DNA from: Karstenula rhodostoma CBS 690.94
Lineage: Eukaryota > Ascomycota > Dothideomycetes > Pleosporales > Didymosphaeriaceae
Assembly: GCA_010093485.1 (NCBI GenBank)
Contig: MU001512.1
Coordinates: 332,842 to 396,841 of the forward strand
Direction: 5' to 3'
Length of the DNA: 64,000 nt
A program made the translations under genes and the position numbers. This document shows positions 33,983 through 45,200 of this stretch, piece by piece (positions within the stretch are counted from its first letter, which is position 1; each line of letters begins with the position of its first letter). The notes under the pieces were generated by a model. The model was given only the letters and a program-made list of their open reading frames with translations, did not search any database and was not told the DNA's origin.

Positions 33983-34811
33983 TTCCTCAAACTTGACTAT
34001 ATTAGGCACCCGCGGAGACTCATCTCGATCATTATAGTACCATGCTCGAGCCATCGATGTGGTCCTCAGCCAGTGCGCCCCTGTGCCCACCTTCGCGGAC
34101 ATCACTAAGGGGATTTTAGTTTCAGGCTTAAAAATAGCCCGCGAGATCAGACCTTGGGAAAAGCGACAGTGCTATGAGAATGTTCCATATGTTTTCAAAA
34201 AAAAATTCGCTTTGTCTATGCTTCTGTATTTGAGCATACCTAGGTATCATGTTCTATTTGAGACAGCTCTAGCGAGTCTCAGCCAAAGATTTATCGCACA
34301 CTCTAATTGTGCTCCATTGTTCTTATTACATTTAGAAGACGTATTGTTCAAACCAATCGCGCCGTGAGCTCTATAACTGCAGTGTTGTTTGCAGGCGCTT
34401 ACTGTTGTGGTCTCAGTACCAGAAATCTGGGAACCTTGCACTCACATCAACTTCGGACTATCATATTTACGCAGTAAACCCGATAACCTTACTGCTGCAC
34501 CCAAAGCCTTTCTTTGGTGCACCATACCTTTTCCCACGGTCGGCCCGTCCACCGGCGTTCGCCCCGGCACGGCACGTCACGGCACGGCACGGCGCCAGCC
34601 TTCTCTCCGATCCGACCCTCACCCGCACGGAACTAAACACCACTCCAGACCCACCTCCGCGCAGCCTTAGGCAGCACAATTCTCTGCCACATGATTGAAC
34701 GAGAACAATCGAAACCCAGAATGCATGAGCAAGTTTACTTCAGGTGGGATGGCCTCACCGCGCGGTTGCAATTTAGACACAAAGGACATGCTGCTATGCT
34801 GTTCAGACGTG
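33983..34811. other. Intergenic with a GGCAC-rich tract
   Basis: No gene. A short run of GGCAC-type repeats lies at about 34566-34594. Confidence 0.4.
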
Positions 34812-34818
34812 TATAAAA
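34812..34818 (+). promoter_or_regulatory. TATA box of the DJ-1/PfpI gene
   Basis: TATAAAA, 93 bp before the start codon at 34911. Confidence 0.5.
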
Positions 34819-34910
34819 CCAGCGCCATCTGCATGGCAATTGAAGCATCGCGACCATACGTCTTCCTCTACACTTCCCTCCCTTTCGATTGATAAGCAAA
34901 AACCGCAACC

Positions 34911-35737
34911 ATGCCGCTCGACCTCTCCAACCCCGGCCGCAAAATCCACGCCGGCATCATTCTCATGGGCGAAACCGAGATCCTAGACGTCGCCCCAATC
35001 GACTTCCTGCACGCCCTCTCCCCGAAATTCATAAATGTGCTACCCATCTCTGATGAGCTGAAGGCGAAGGCGCTTGACATTGAGTTCCACTGGATCACGG
35101 AGAAGGGCGATCCCGCGAAGCTCACGGCGGGGATTAGTTTGAATGCAACGGTGAGTGCGGGTGTGGCTAGGATGTATGTTATGCTGACGAGGTCTTTCAA
35201 TGCAGGACTCTTACGCCACTTGTCGGCCCCTCGACATCGTCCTCATCGGGGCGTACTTCCCGACCTACACGCTCACCGACGCAGACCTCGCCTTCATCCG
35301 CAAGGCCTACGACGAGTGTACGCCCTCCCCCTCCCTTCATTTCTCCCCTTGTAACATACGTCCCAGGCACCGCCTTCCTAACCATCTGTGGCGGCATGAT
35401 CGCCGCGCAGCTCGCCGGCGTCCTCGCCTCGCACACGGCGACTGCCCCGCGCTTCATGCTGCCCATGCTCCGCGAGCAGGACCCGCGCACGACGTGGGTC
35501 GAGAAGCGCGCGCACCATGACGGCAAGATCTGGACGAGCGGCACGTTGCTGAATGGGCTGGATATGATGCGCGAGTTTGGCATGCATTATTGGCCGGAGT
35601 TGACGGCGGTGGCGGTCCCGCTGGGGGGGTGGCCCGAGAGGAGCGTCGAGTATGAGGGGCCGCAGGAGCAGTTGGGTGGGGACGTGAAGTGGGCGGAGAA
35701 GAAGTGGGCGGAGATGACGTCGGCGGAGATGAAGTAG
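34911..35737 (+). CDS. DJ-1/PfpI family protein
   Basis: Three exons, 34911-35150, 35206-35317 and 35367-35737, with introns of 55 and 49 bp; 240 residues, usual for the family. The opening IHAGIILMGETEILDVAPIDF is the family's first strand and helix. Cys125 in AFLTICGGMIAAQLAG is the nucleophile-elbow cysteine, and the late TSGTLLNGLDMMREF matches the region supplying partner residues. Members include glyoxalases, isocyanide hydratases and stress proteins; which one this is cannot be read. The C-terminal tail (WAEKKWAEM repeat) is charged. Its last intron interrupts the sequence seven residues before the active-site cysteine. Confidence 0.88.
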
Positions 35738-36022
35738 GTGAGGGGTGGAGAGATGGTCTGGTTGCTGGGGGTGGAAATGTTGTTGGGAAATGGAAATGAG
35801 CTAGGTCGACCAGCCAGCTAGAATGGAATTGGTATATACAATTGGAAAAAGAAAAATTGGTGCCTTGTGCTGGAGTCGTGTTCCGCAATACTCTTTCCAT
35901 CCGATGTACGCACTGCTTCGTACCTCTCCGACAGCAGGGATTCCACCTGCATTCCAGAAGGCTCCCCCAATCTAGCACACCACGTAACATTTTCGTCTTT
36001 CCTCGTTCCACATAGTCCGCGC

Positions 36023-36589
36023 TCACGCCTTCTTCCCAAAGCCAGGGAACCCACCAAACGGGCTCTCCGCGCTCGACGACGCAAACACGAAGGAAACCGT
36101 ACTCAAATCAATCCCCTCCGCAGACGTCGGCAACGTCGCCGGCGCCGTCGTCGCAGGGGTAGTCACACCCCCGGTCGGAACCGCACTGTTCGAGGGGAAG
36201 ACACCCGCAACAGAAGTAGGCGTGGGCGCATCCGAGAAGCCAGGCAGCTCGAAGCTGGGTCCGTCTGCGCCGCCCGTAGGGACGGACGCAGGGTTCGAGG
36301 GGAAGATGCCAGAAGGGAACTGCGCCGTAACGGTAGGGAAGCCGCCGAAGCCGCCGGACGCGTCTCCGCCAGCGCCTTGGGTAGGGAGGCCGCCCCCGAA
36401 GCCGGGGGAGCCAGACCCAGCGCCTTCTGTAGGCAGCGCGCCGAGAAGAGAGGAGAGCCAGTCTGCGAAAGGATTGGTGCTACCGCTGTCTCCAACGGCA
36501 CCGGAAACGCCTTGGCGGTTATGCGGGAGGGCGTTGGCGGTGCTTAGAATGGCGGCGACCGCCATGATAGAGGGGATGGAGAAGTGCAT
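36023..36589 (-). CDS. Secreted Gly/Pro/Ser/Thr-rich protein
   Basis: 188-residue single-exon protein. A signal peptide (MHFSIPSIMAVAAILSTANA) with a likely cleavage before LPH is followed by low-complexity sequence. GFGGGLPTQGAGG and repeated FPSN.A.VPTGG blocks (IFPSNPASVPTGG, VFPSNSAVPTGG) sit among Thr/Ala/Pro runs that would be O-glycosylated. There is no GPI signal and only few cysteines, so it is not a typical small cysteine-rich effector. It could be a cell-wall or secreted matrix protein. The start was chosen at the signal peptide; the 27 extra residues of the longer frame are not hydrophobic in the right place. A TATA box is 156 bp upstream. Confidence 0.7.
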   Translation of the reverse strand: MHFSIPSIMAVAAILSTANALPHNRQGVSGAVGDSGSTNPFADWLSSLLGALPTEGAGSGSPGFGGGLPTQGAGGDASGGFGGFPTVTAQFPSGIFPSNPASVPTGGADGPSFELPGFSDAPTPTSVAGVFPSNSAVPTGGVTTPATTAPATLPTSAEGIDLSTVSFVFASSSAESPFGGFPGFGKKA

Positions 36590-36744
36590 GGTGGGAAGTT
36601 TGAGAAGTAGTTTTCTATGCACAACAAAAGAACGACGGGAGAAGAGAAGGAGTGACTGTGGATAGCACAAGTGGTGGATAAGATGCGCGCGAAAGAATGA
36701 AGGTGTTGGTGGTCAAGAAGTATCGAACGCAGCGCCTGATGTTC

Positions 36745-36751
36745 CTTTATA
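36745..36751 (-). promoter_or_regulatory. TATA box of the secreted Gly-rich gene
   Basis: TATAAAG on the minus strand, 156 bp before the start codon at 36589. Confidence 0.5.
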
Positions 36752-37491
36752 TCTCCACAGATGTCATCTCTTTCAAAGTTGACTGTTTCACCGGGGTGAT
36801 CTCCCACTGTGGGTCTGTTCAGTCCTGCTGGATTAAACGAACAGATGCACTCATTGGCCATCACCAGGCTGGCATGCGGATGTTTCCCAGCTCGAGCGTG
36901 CATATCCCCGCAATCGCGAAACGCAGACAGCGGAGCATTCCTTGATGTTCTGAGCATCGTGTTTCAAGCGGGTGATGTGCCGGGGTGCGCTAATTTATGA
37001 GAGGAGGGAGGATGTTTCATCAGGGGTTAGGCGCTTGGCGGTGGCCTCAGGAAGAGTGATGGGTGGTTTGCGGGCAGCGAACAAGATCGCGATGTCTAGG
37101 GGGAGCGACGGAGAGAGATTATGGTCGCTCGCTTGAAGGGGTGCGTCGTCATGCGTCAATGCGGTGGTGGAAGGTGTACTGTGTCGATCAGCATTGGATG
37201 GCGTGATTGTTTGCACTTCAAGGTGTTGTTATAGCGCTTGGGGTGATACAATCGTCCAACTGTTTATGCTCCTCGAACAGTTGTGCTTATTGGAGGTTGT
37301 CGGCGCTTCTTGCGGCACGCACGTCGAGCCTCGTTCGGAGAGCTTCGCCTAGACAGATCGCGGGGATGGATGTGGCGGTGGATGGCGCTGACGCAAACCA
37401 ACCAACGTGGTCGACACAAGAACAGAGGAGACGATGATGGAACGCAGCTTCCGCATTCGACATGCCATCACCTTCACCACCAAACCCCATC
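36752..37491. other. Intergenic, nothing recognised
   Basis: Spacer between two minus-strand genes; no features were seen. Confidence 0.4.
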
Positions 37492-37887
37492 CTACCACTC
37501 AAGCTTCAACCCGGTCCAACTCGCGCCCTTCTCCACCTTGAACGCCTCAAGCACATTCCCCCGCCCCAGATCACCACCATAGAAGTGTCCGAATACACCT
37601 CTGCCAACCTCCTCCCACTTGATCTCCGCCTTCCCGTCTGCCTTCACTTTCCCATCGCCATCTGTCCCGCTCGCCAGCGTCTCATATCTGATCTTCAGCA
37701 GCCACAGCTCGGAGAACTCGTTGAACCACTTGTCTGCGGTGCCCGGGACTTGCTCCGAGGTGGAGAGGTGGATGTAGCCGTCGTTCTTGTCCAAGTCGGA
37801 GAGCGGGAGGCGGTCGGGGAGGGGCGATGGTGGGGCTGTGGGCAGGATCTTGTAGAGGTATGTTGGGAGGGGGGAAGGGGCTGTCAT
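37492..37887 (-). CDS. DUF952 family protein
   Basis: 131-residue protein matching the DUF952 family, small glutathione-S-transferase-inhibitor-like or ADP-ribosyltransferase-like folds of unknown function. The signature TYLYKILP at the N-terminus, DKNDGYIHLSTSEQVPGTA, and a central WLLKIRYETL strand are clear. The C-terminus contains FGHFYGGDLGRGNVLEAF. I chose the Met just before TAPSPLPTYLYK; a longer frame from 38268 has no support. It is divergent from the MscL gene with 231 bp between starts. Confidence 0.85.
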   Translation of the reverse strand: MTAPSPLPTYLYKILPTAPPSPLPDRLPLSDLDKNDGYIHLSTSEQVPGTADKWFNEFSELWLLKIRYETLASGTDGDGKVKADGKAEIKWEEVGRGVFGHFYGGDLGRGNVLEAFKVEKGASWTGLKLEW

Positions 37888-38118
37888 TTTGGCTGTCGTT
37901 TTGCGCAGATCCGCACGGTGGTAGAAGCCGGAGTTTCGGGGCTGACGGCGAGAGGAGGGGGGTAATTGCAGTCGTTGATCGCGGGGTGGGGAGATATTTG
38001 GTGGACCCCGGATCGATGCAGGGTCCTTAGCGCCGATGACGTTCGCTCCGCGTCTAACACCGCGCCGGGTGCATTCCAAACAACAAGACATCGAAAGGTC
38101 CACACATAGGCAGGAAAC

Positions 38119-38735
38119 ATGCCCCGCCTCGACGAAAACACGCAGCAGTACCTCCAGGATGCCGAACAGGGCGTGCGCGCCCGCACGGCCCACATATGGG
38201 ACAGCTTCACCAACTTTGCGCTGCGCGACAACGTGCTTGAGGTCGCCGTGGGCCTGATGTAAACACACCTCCTTTCCCTGGATTCCCGTACGTCAACGAG
38301 TGAAAGAGCGTGCTAATCAACCCCCTCAGCCTCGCGGCCTCCTTCACCGCCGTCGCAAACTCCCTCGTAACCGACATCCTCCTCCCGCTCATCTCGCTCC
38401 TCCCCTTCCTCGCGCGCAACCTCGACGAGAAGTTCGCCACCCTCCAGCATGGGCCCCACTACAACACCTCCATCTCCAACGGCTACAACACCAAAGACCA
38501 GGCGCTGTCCGACGGCGCTATCGTATTCGCTTACGGCAATTTTCTGGATAAGATTGTCAGGTTCGTGCTGATTGCGTTGAGCCTGTGGGCCATCGCGAGT
38601 CTGTATAGTCGAAGCAGCGGGGACAACATCGTGAAGAAGCAGGTCAAGTGTAAGTACTGCCGGAAGTGGAAGAGCGAGAAGGCGAAGCGGTGTGTGAACT
38701 GTACGAGCTGGATGGATGGGCGGGAGGAGAGGTAG
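38119..38735 (+). CDS. Large-conductance mechanosensitive channel MscL with C-terminal zinc-ribbon-like tail
   Basis: Pressure-gated membrane channel. Two exons, 38119-38258 and 38330-38735, with a 71 bp intron; 181 residues, longer than the 130-150 of bacterial MscL. TM1 holds the conserved pore sequence NVLEVAVGLILAASFTAVAN with D/LP following (VTDILLPLIS). The loop contains the AYGNFLDKIVRF motif leading into TM2. The tail has Cys154-x2-Cys157 and Cys168-x2-Cys171 (CKYCRKWKSEKAKRCVNC), a zinc-ribbon-like arrangement known from some bacterial and fungal MscL-type proteins but not part of the core channel. The intron splits the Ile of GLILAA. It may share a promoter with the DUF952 gene. Confidence 0.92.
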
Positions 38736-38953
38736 ATGGGGGTGTGGATGGCATGTAGGGTGGATATGCCCGTATATTTAGAGAAGGTTAGACATACACG
38801 ACATAGTCTATATATGCAGCTGAATACGCTAGTTTTTGAAACACAAACGTCTAATAGAAATATAACCCCGGGGTATAACACTACTTAGATCCCACCTATC
38901 GCCAGATACCTACACAACACTAGCCAAGAACCCCCCTCAGATTAAGACTGCCG

Positions 38954-39127
38954 CTACTTCCCACCACTCCCCGCTTGCCCCTTGCCCTCCTTCCCAGCCT
39001 TCTTCTTCCTCCCCGCCATATCCATGCCCCCGCAAAACCATACCCCCTCGGACTGAGGGTATGTTCCGCCGGTTCCGGTGTTGGAGGTGTCGGCGGTGTT
39101 AGGGGTGGTTTCGGTGCTCGAGGACAT
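38954..39127 (-). CDS. Hypothetical small protein, 57 aa
   Basis: Ser/Thr/Asn-rich start followed by YPQSEGVWFCGGMDM and a Lys/Gly-rich tail. Not recognised. TATATA on the minus strand about 150 bp upstream (39276-39281) is the best support that it is transcribed. Convergent with MscL. Confidence 0.35.
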   Translation of the reverse strand: MSSSTETTPNTADTSNTGTGGTYPQSEGVWFCGGMDMAGRKKKAGKEGKGQAGSGGK

Positions 39128-39935
39128 GATTGATGCTGGTGCTATGTCTGTACTAGACCCTAATTGGTGTATAGTTGGGTGCAAATGGATAATAATAGTT
39201 GCAGGTGGATAATAATAGTTAGTGCAGAACATGGATATGGATGCTGAGAAAAACGTGCTAGAGATGCAGGCAGGGTATATAGTGTGTATGGGTCGTAATT
39301 TGGTGTCCAAAGTGAGTGTTACTCAACTCATAGGTACGGGGTCGTGGTGTGTCGTGATTCATACGGTACTGTGGGAAGTTGTGAGTAGTGTTAGCTGGTT
39401 GGAAGGGGTGGTAGGCTGGAATCAGCAAGGGAGGCGGGTACAGAGATGTTAAGTATGGCACTGATGTTGGAATGTAGTGAGTCGCTACTGGGGGACTTGT
39501 ATTTGTGCTACATGTTCTAGGGGAGATGCAATATGTTTAATACTAAGTACGAGGTCTACTGTTCAGTCTGCATAGATCTGTTGTATGCAATTAGCATTGC
39601 TCGCTTCGACAACGGGTGATAGCTCTCAGACTGACGATACGAGCGCATATGATGGAGGCCGTACGAGCTGAGTCTCTTCTAACGGCAAGTCTATGTGATT
39701 GGGTTGATTTCGCATGCAAGGACGACGATACAGTTTATAACAGCGTAGGGGGAGCCGGTGATTACACCTAGAGTACGTAGGAATAATAGGAAAGCTACCC
39801 CGGGGTATATAACACTATCTAATAACTACACATCGCCAAATGAGTGTCCCTAGACCACTGTACCAAGCCTTCCGCAGACCACCATTAAACCTCGGACCTT
39901 TTATAAGAGTCCAGTATCTCACCAATCAGTACCCT
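39128..39935. other. Intergenic, nothing recognised
   Basis: Region of about 800 bp with short ORFs only. Confidence 0.35.
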
Positions 39936-40375
39936 CTAAGACGACTGCTGCGAGGAGCTGCCTTGATCTTGCGGCTGCGAGTCCGGTCCCAAAGTTACTC
40001 CTGTCCCCGGGAGGATAGGCTTTTCATCTGGGGGAAGCTTCATATCTTTCTCGAGGAAAGTTGCCACCTCGGTGTTATCTTTCACGTATTCATCAATGTT
40101 CCTTTCGGTTTTGTTCGGTGTCTTTCCCTCGTTTTGATCCATCTGACTTGGATCGTTCTCTGTGTTAATGTCAGCGAGCGGCCAGGAAATCTTTGGGAGA
40201 ATCTACCATAGATTTTTCCCGTGTTGTCCGGCGCTTCGGTGGATCTAACTGAGTCCCCGGGGGACGAGGAGTCCCAAGTGCTATCCGAGTCCAGGTCGCT
40301 TCTACCGAAGGATATCGCGCTTCTACCACCGTCGGAAGACCTCGGTGACACATTGTCCCAATCGATTGGAGGCAT
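39936..40375 (-). CDS. Hypothetical acidic disordered protein, 130 aa
   Basis: Two exons, 40375-40207 and 40159-39936, with a 47 bp intron (GTAGAT...CACAG). Not recognised. MPPIDWDNVSPRSS opens a Ser/Asp-rich region (RSDLDSDSTWDSSSPGDS). The second exon has a short helix (EYVKDNTEVATFLEKDM) and a Gln/Ser tail. No signal peptide. A minus-strand TATAAAG at 40515-40521 lies 140 bp upstream of the start, supporting expression. Confidence 0.55.
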
Positions 40376-41163
40376 TTCTGTTTTGGGCTGAGTGATGTAT
40401 TTGGGAATGTTGTGGATTTGGAAGCTGTCTGAAAATTGTGGATGCTGATTGTCGAAGTTTTTACGGCTCTGTGCCGAGTGCTGGGTATAGATGTAGGAGA
40501 GGCACACGGAAGCGCTTTATATGCTCGTCGATGAATCACTCTCTTGGTGTTGGGCTTCGTCTATTGCTCATACCTTCGAGGTATGAAATGGTCATCGTAA
40601 ACCCACGCGTGGTTATCCGCGGTGATGAGTGTTTTCTATAATGACGAAGTCAGAGGAGCTGAGGTTTTGGTCATCGTTGTAGTATGCGATGCGAATGTGT
40701 CAGTTTGACATAGTCGTAGCACGAGTGACTGTTACAGGCGGCCCTGCACTTTGACGAAGGATGTTCGAGGATAGCCTGGGCGTGGAAAGAGAATGTGCTT
40801 TGCTGCTTGGAAGACGGTTACTACCCCGAGTAGCAGTGATAGCGCGGTAATTGCCATGGGTCTGGAGGCTTGTCGGTGCTGCTCACGTGGAGGGGGTTTA
40901 GCGCCGGGAGTGATAGCGCTTTGCGCTTGAACGTGTTGTGGGGTGTGACAACCCCGGAAGTGCGTGAGGTACAGAACACACGAAGAAAATGAGTATACTC
41001 AGAGAAGTAGGTGGTACGTGTTAGCTCCGAAGTTGCTTTTCTGACTGCAGTGTGTAAGAGAAAGGACTTGACAATATTGTTGAGGCAGTACATGTATCTG
41101 TTGACGCATGCGGCGGGTGTAGTACGGACTACCCTTTGGAGAATGTAAAGTGTGATGAATTAC
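40376..41163. other. Intergenic, nothing recognised
   Basis: Contains the promoter side of the preceding minus-strand gene; no other gene. Confidence 0.35.
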
Positions 41164-41615
41164 TCAACGCTCAGGCACACCGTCGCTACTGCTGTCATTC
41201 GTGCCTTTGGGAAAAGCGACATTGTCAGTGACAGGCTCAGGCGGTATATGCCAAAGGCACCCTGAGCATGTGCCACCACCGACTGGGCCTCGCCTTGACT
41301 TGATGGAATGCTTTCCAGGACGTCTGCGCCGCTCCCGTCTGCCTTGGTGAGTCGAAGGGGTAGTCGTTGGCGATGAGTACGGTGGATGCGCGTGGCTGAG
41401 TCGGGCTGCGCACCTGGCTTGCGGAGCTCGATCTTATTGGCTCGGACTCGGCGATGTATCTTGTGAGCTTGTCACGACCACCACGACCGCTGGAGTACCA
41501 AAATCAGATACTTGCTCTTACGACCCGATAACAGGTGCGGAATAGATCCGATTGATGTCGATGCGCGCCAGGAATGCGGCCAAGGCGGTCGTTGCGCACC
41601 GTTTGCGAGTGTCAT
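41164..41615 (-). pseudogene. Possible decayed small gene
   Basis: A frame ending at TGA (41166-41164) reads a plausible Arg/Pro/Ser-rich tail (RRGPVGGGTCSGC, then HIPPEPVTDNVAFPKGT). It runs upstream through one TAA (after SQDTSPSPSQ) toward an ATG at 41615. The intron needed to link the ATG exon would be only about 32 bp, which is too short. This is weak evidence, reported because no other gene occupies the region. Confidence 0.2.
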
Positions 41616-42215
41616 GGTCAATGAGTGAAGATACTTCCCAGCATCTGCAACGACACGGTGGCCAGGTTTGTTTTACTTACTGGTAAGCTAGAGCCAAATC
41701 AATACTTCAGTACACAATACACAGGACTGAAAGCTTGTTCATAATCACTTGGTTCGCGACTGCAATGATGGCCAATAACGTTGTCCTGGCAGTACTCGAA
41801 TGTGTTTAACATTAGAAGATATCTGTACGATAGTGTGTCCTCGCAAGACTCACCACACTGGATGCATCAGAAACAGTGAGACGATAAGGGAGCGTGAGTA
41901 TTGACAGAGAGGGTTGAAAGCGCACAGGTGGTCTCCAAGAATATGGCGCCGAGGCAACCCCACACTGACCCCGGACGATTTAGCGTCACTAGCCACCACG
42001 GCCGCTGCGCCACATGAGGGCTGAGCGGCGTTTAGGCAGCTGCGAAAGCGACTTGCGACGCTTTAAGGCAGTCGCGATTCAACAAATCCTCATAACCACT
42101 GCAACCTACGACGCCTGACGTTTCCTTTCGCACGTTGCTTCATGTGGATTTCGGCCCCCGACGTCTATCGTACGGTGTTGCGCATTTGCGATCGATAGTT
42201 ATACAGTACCCCAAC
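41616..42215. other. Intergenic, upstream of the HeLo-pseudokinase-protease gene
   Basis: No gene was seen; probably the promoter. Confidence 0.35.
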
Positions 42216-45200
42216 ATGGAGACCATAAGTAGACTCCCCCGGAGACTCACTCAGCTGTACACAGGTAAGTGCAACTTCCTGTAGCGTCATACTTCCATGC
42301 TCGCGATTCAGGCTACGGAACGGTTTTTCTAACGAGGACGCAGATACAAAGGTTTCCTGTGAAGCCGTAACAGAACAAGACACCCCCAACACGCAACCCG
42401 AGATCAACGCACTGCACCGCAAATATCGCATACAAAAAGACCGACTTATAGCATGGGGGCTCGAGTGGAGTGACAGCACAAAGGGCCGTCAGGATGACAT
42501 CGACGAGAGCGTGGAGCGCGCAGGCCTGACGGAGACGGTGACGAGCGTGCTAGGTACCATTAAAGACATCTTGGACGAAGCGGAACAGATGCACCCGCCT
42601 GCTGCTGTTGCAGGTGGCAAGATGCTGTCAGGGGAGAAAACTCGGCCGCCTGTGACTTCCGCGTGGGCGGCTGCCGACAGGTCACGGTACGAAGACCTCG
42701 CCAAGGACCTGACCACATCCATAGACATCCTCTACGACTTGTCGCGCACGCGGCGCACTCAGCGCGAAGCTAGCCGCGGACCGAGCCCGCATCCTAAGGC
42801 TGTTCCTCCACCACCGCGTAGGGCCTCAGCCTCGGCTGTATTCTCGTCGTCCCAGTACAGTGCCTCCGACCTCACCCTCATCAACCCCGATACTATCCCG
42901 GTCATCACCCATGAACTTGCCACCATCTCCGCCGAGACGAACCTCCCGCCCAAGCTAGACCCAGCAGACTTGGTACTACCCCAGGAAGAGCCTCCGCCCT
43001 ATGAGAGCGTTGGAGCCTCTTCTATTCGCGTCATCGGACGGTTGCAGACGAAGCACACCTCAACAAACCCCTGGAAGACGGATGGTGCTAAGAGTGTGGA
43101 GACGCCTGTGCTGGTAGAGTTCGCTACATACGACCCTACCTATCGTTCTACTGGAGTTCCAACACCTACCGACCGCCTCGAAACACTCTTGTCCATCTTA
43201 GGGAGGCTGTCAACTGACCAGTCGTTTCACGGCACACTCAAATGTCTTGGATACTTTGAGGATCCCTCACAACCGCGTTTTGGCCTGGTGTTCGAGCTTC
43301 CGTCATTTGTCTACTCTGGAGCAGCTGATTTACTCAAGCCCGTGGAGGAGCTTCGTCCTGTGACTCTACTTAGCGTGCTTCAGACGGGATCTAAGTCACT
43401 ACACAACTCCAACAGCGCCACACCTCCCCTCGAAGACCGGTTTCGCCTCGCTTTCACTCTTGGCCTTACTTTTAACAAGATCCATGGCGACGAGTTCGTA
43501 CACAAAGACGTTAACAGCAGTAACATTCTGTTGTTTCGCAAGAACAAGCGCCAGTCTGCGAATAGCCGAGCACTGCAATACGCGCTTCGTTCTCCCGTCA
43601 TCTGCTCCTTTGACCTCTTCTCGGAGTACGACATTGAGCCGGCCAGCACGATGCCACCCCTGAACATATATCGCCACCCGGAAGATCCTAAGTTCACGGG
43701 GAAGAAGGAGCAGACGTACGGCCCACAGTTCGATCTCTACAGCCTGGGTCTTATCCTCCTTGAAGTTGGCTTGTGGCAACCCCTGGCAGATTTGTGGAAG
43801 CCCAAGTACACACTCACCGACTTCAAGCAGCGCGTTGAAGAAGTCTACATTCGGCGCTTGGCTTCCAAGTGCGGCACTGCGTACATGCAGGTCGTGCGCG
43901 ATTGTTTCTGCGCTGCCGACCGGATCGCATCTGGCGCAGAAAGTCTGCAGAACTTTCCGCAACTCTACAACCGCATTTTGATTAGGCTGCAACGATGCTG
44001 CCTTCTCGACGAGGTCGATCCAAGCCTTGAATGGGGCGAGCTGAGCACAAGCGCACCGCATCTCGCCGGTTCATCTCCGCTTAAGCGCAAGACAGCGAGT
44101 CATATGCAGACTGCTGACGCACCCTCGAGTCCATCATATCGAAGTGCAAAGCGCTGGGCTCTGGAGAAAGGCTCGCATGTCCTTGAACGATCGCGCTCAC
44201 TTTCCAAAACGACGCAGTTGCCTAAGAGCTCTCCCAGCCTGCCAGCATTGTCAAGACACGGGTCGCAGCGATCACAGCACTCTATCCGCAAGTCGTTGTC
44301 GCACTTGATGAGTCCCAAAGAAGAGCCTTCTGAGGAGATGGACTGGCAACATAGCAAAATTCTGCATGTGGACACCCCGCCAGATTCGCAAGAGCATGGT
44401 GATCTGGCACCTGTGAATGAGCACCACCGGGCGCATAGCACGGGCGACATCCAGCGCTCCCGAGGTTTTCAACCAGAATTCGGCACGCCACCAAGGTCTA
44501 TGACCCACAAGGATTACAAAGACAAGATCACGCTTATACAAAACCTGTGGCGGCAACGAAAACAAAGTCGGACAAATACCATCGGTGCGTTGATAATGGA
44601 CGGCATCGGGCACTGGCCGCAGGCTGCCATCGGATACCCAACCCCAGAGCCCGAAGAAAAACCACAGGAACAGGGTATGACGCATTCAGTTCATATCCAG
44701 CGCCACCCAGACCAGAGCGCTAGCCCAAGAGACTCCACGCTAGAGATCAACACAAACGTTGGACCGCCACCTCGCCAGAAGCTACGCCTCCATCCTGTGA
44801 TGTTCTCAGAAGAGATCGTCGATGAGTGGCACAAGAACCTATTACCTCGACTAGAACGTATTCTTGAACGCACACTGCGAGACTCGGACGAGACTGTCAG
44901 TATTGATCTCGTAGCTGTGGGTGAGACGGCAGACAAGACCCGCCCGACCATCTTCGTTACCTGCAGCAGCGTGCCCAAAGTCAAGGCCGCGCTGCAGCGC
45001 AGGTTCAAGTACGATCCTACTATATATGACCTGAAGGTGCGACGCGGCAGGGTCCGACGTTCGAAGCTCAACCGATCGAGCCGCAGGAGGCCACCCCACC
45101 GATCCATGGCGAACATGTATGATTACGAGGGTGACATGCATGTTATGAACCCATTTCATCAAGAGCGGCCAGTTTGCGGGGCATCTATTGGCGCTTTCCG

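Noticed and set aside
36697..37582. Small ORFs upstream of the DUF952 gene
   Set aside because: Overlap in several frames without domain content or promoter signals.
40821..41093. 90-codon minus-strand ORF
   Set aside because: No family match, no consistent codon pattern, and no splice partners.
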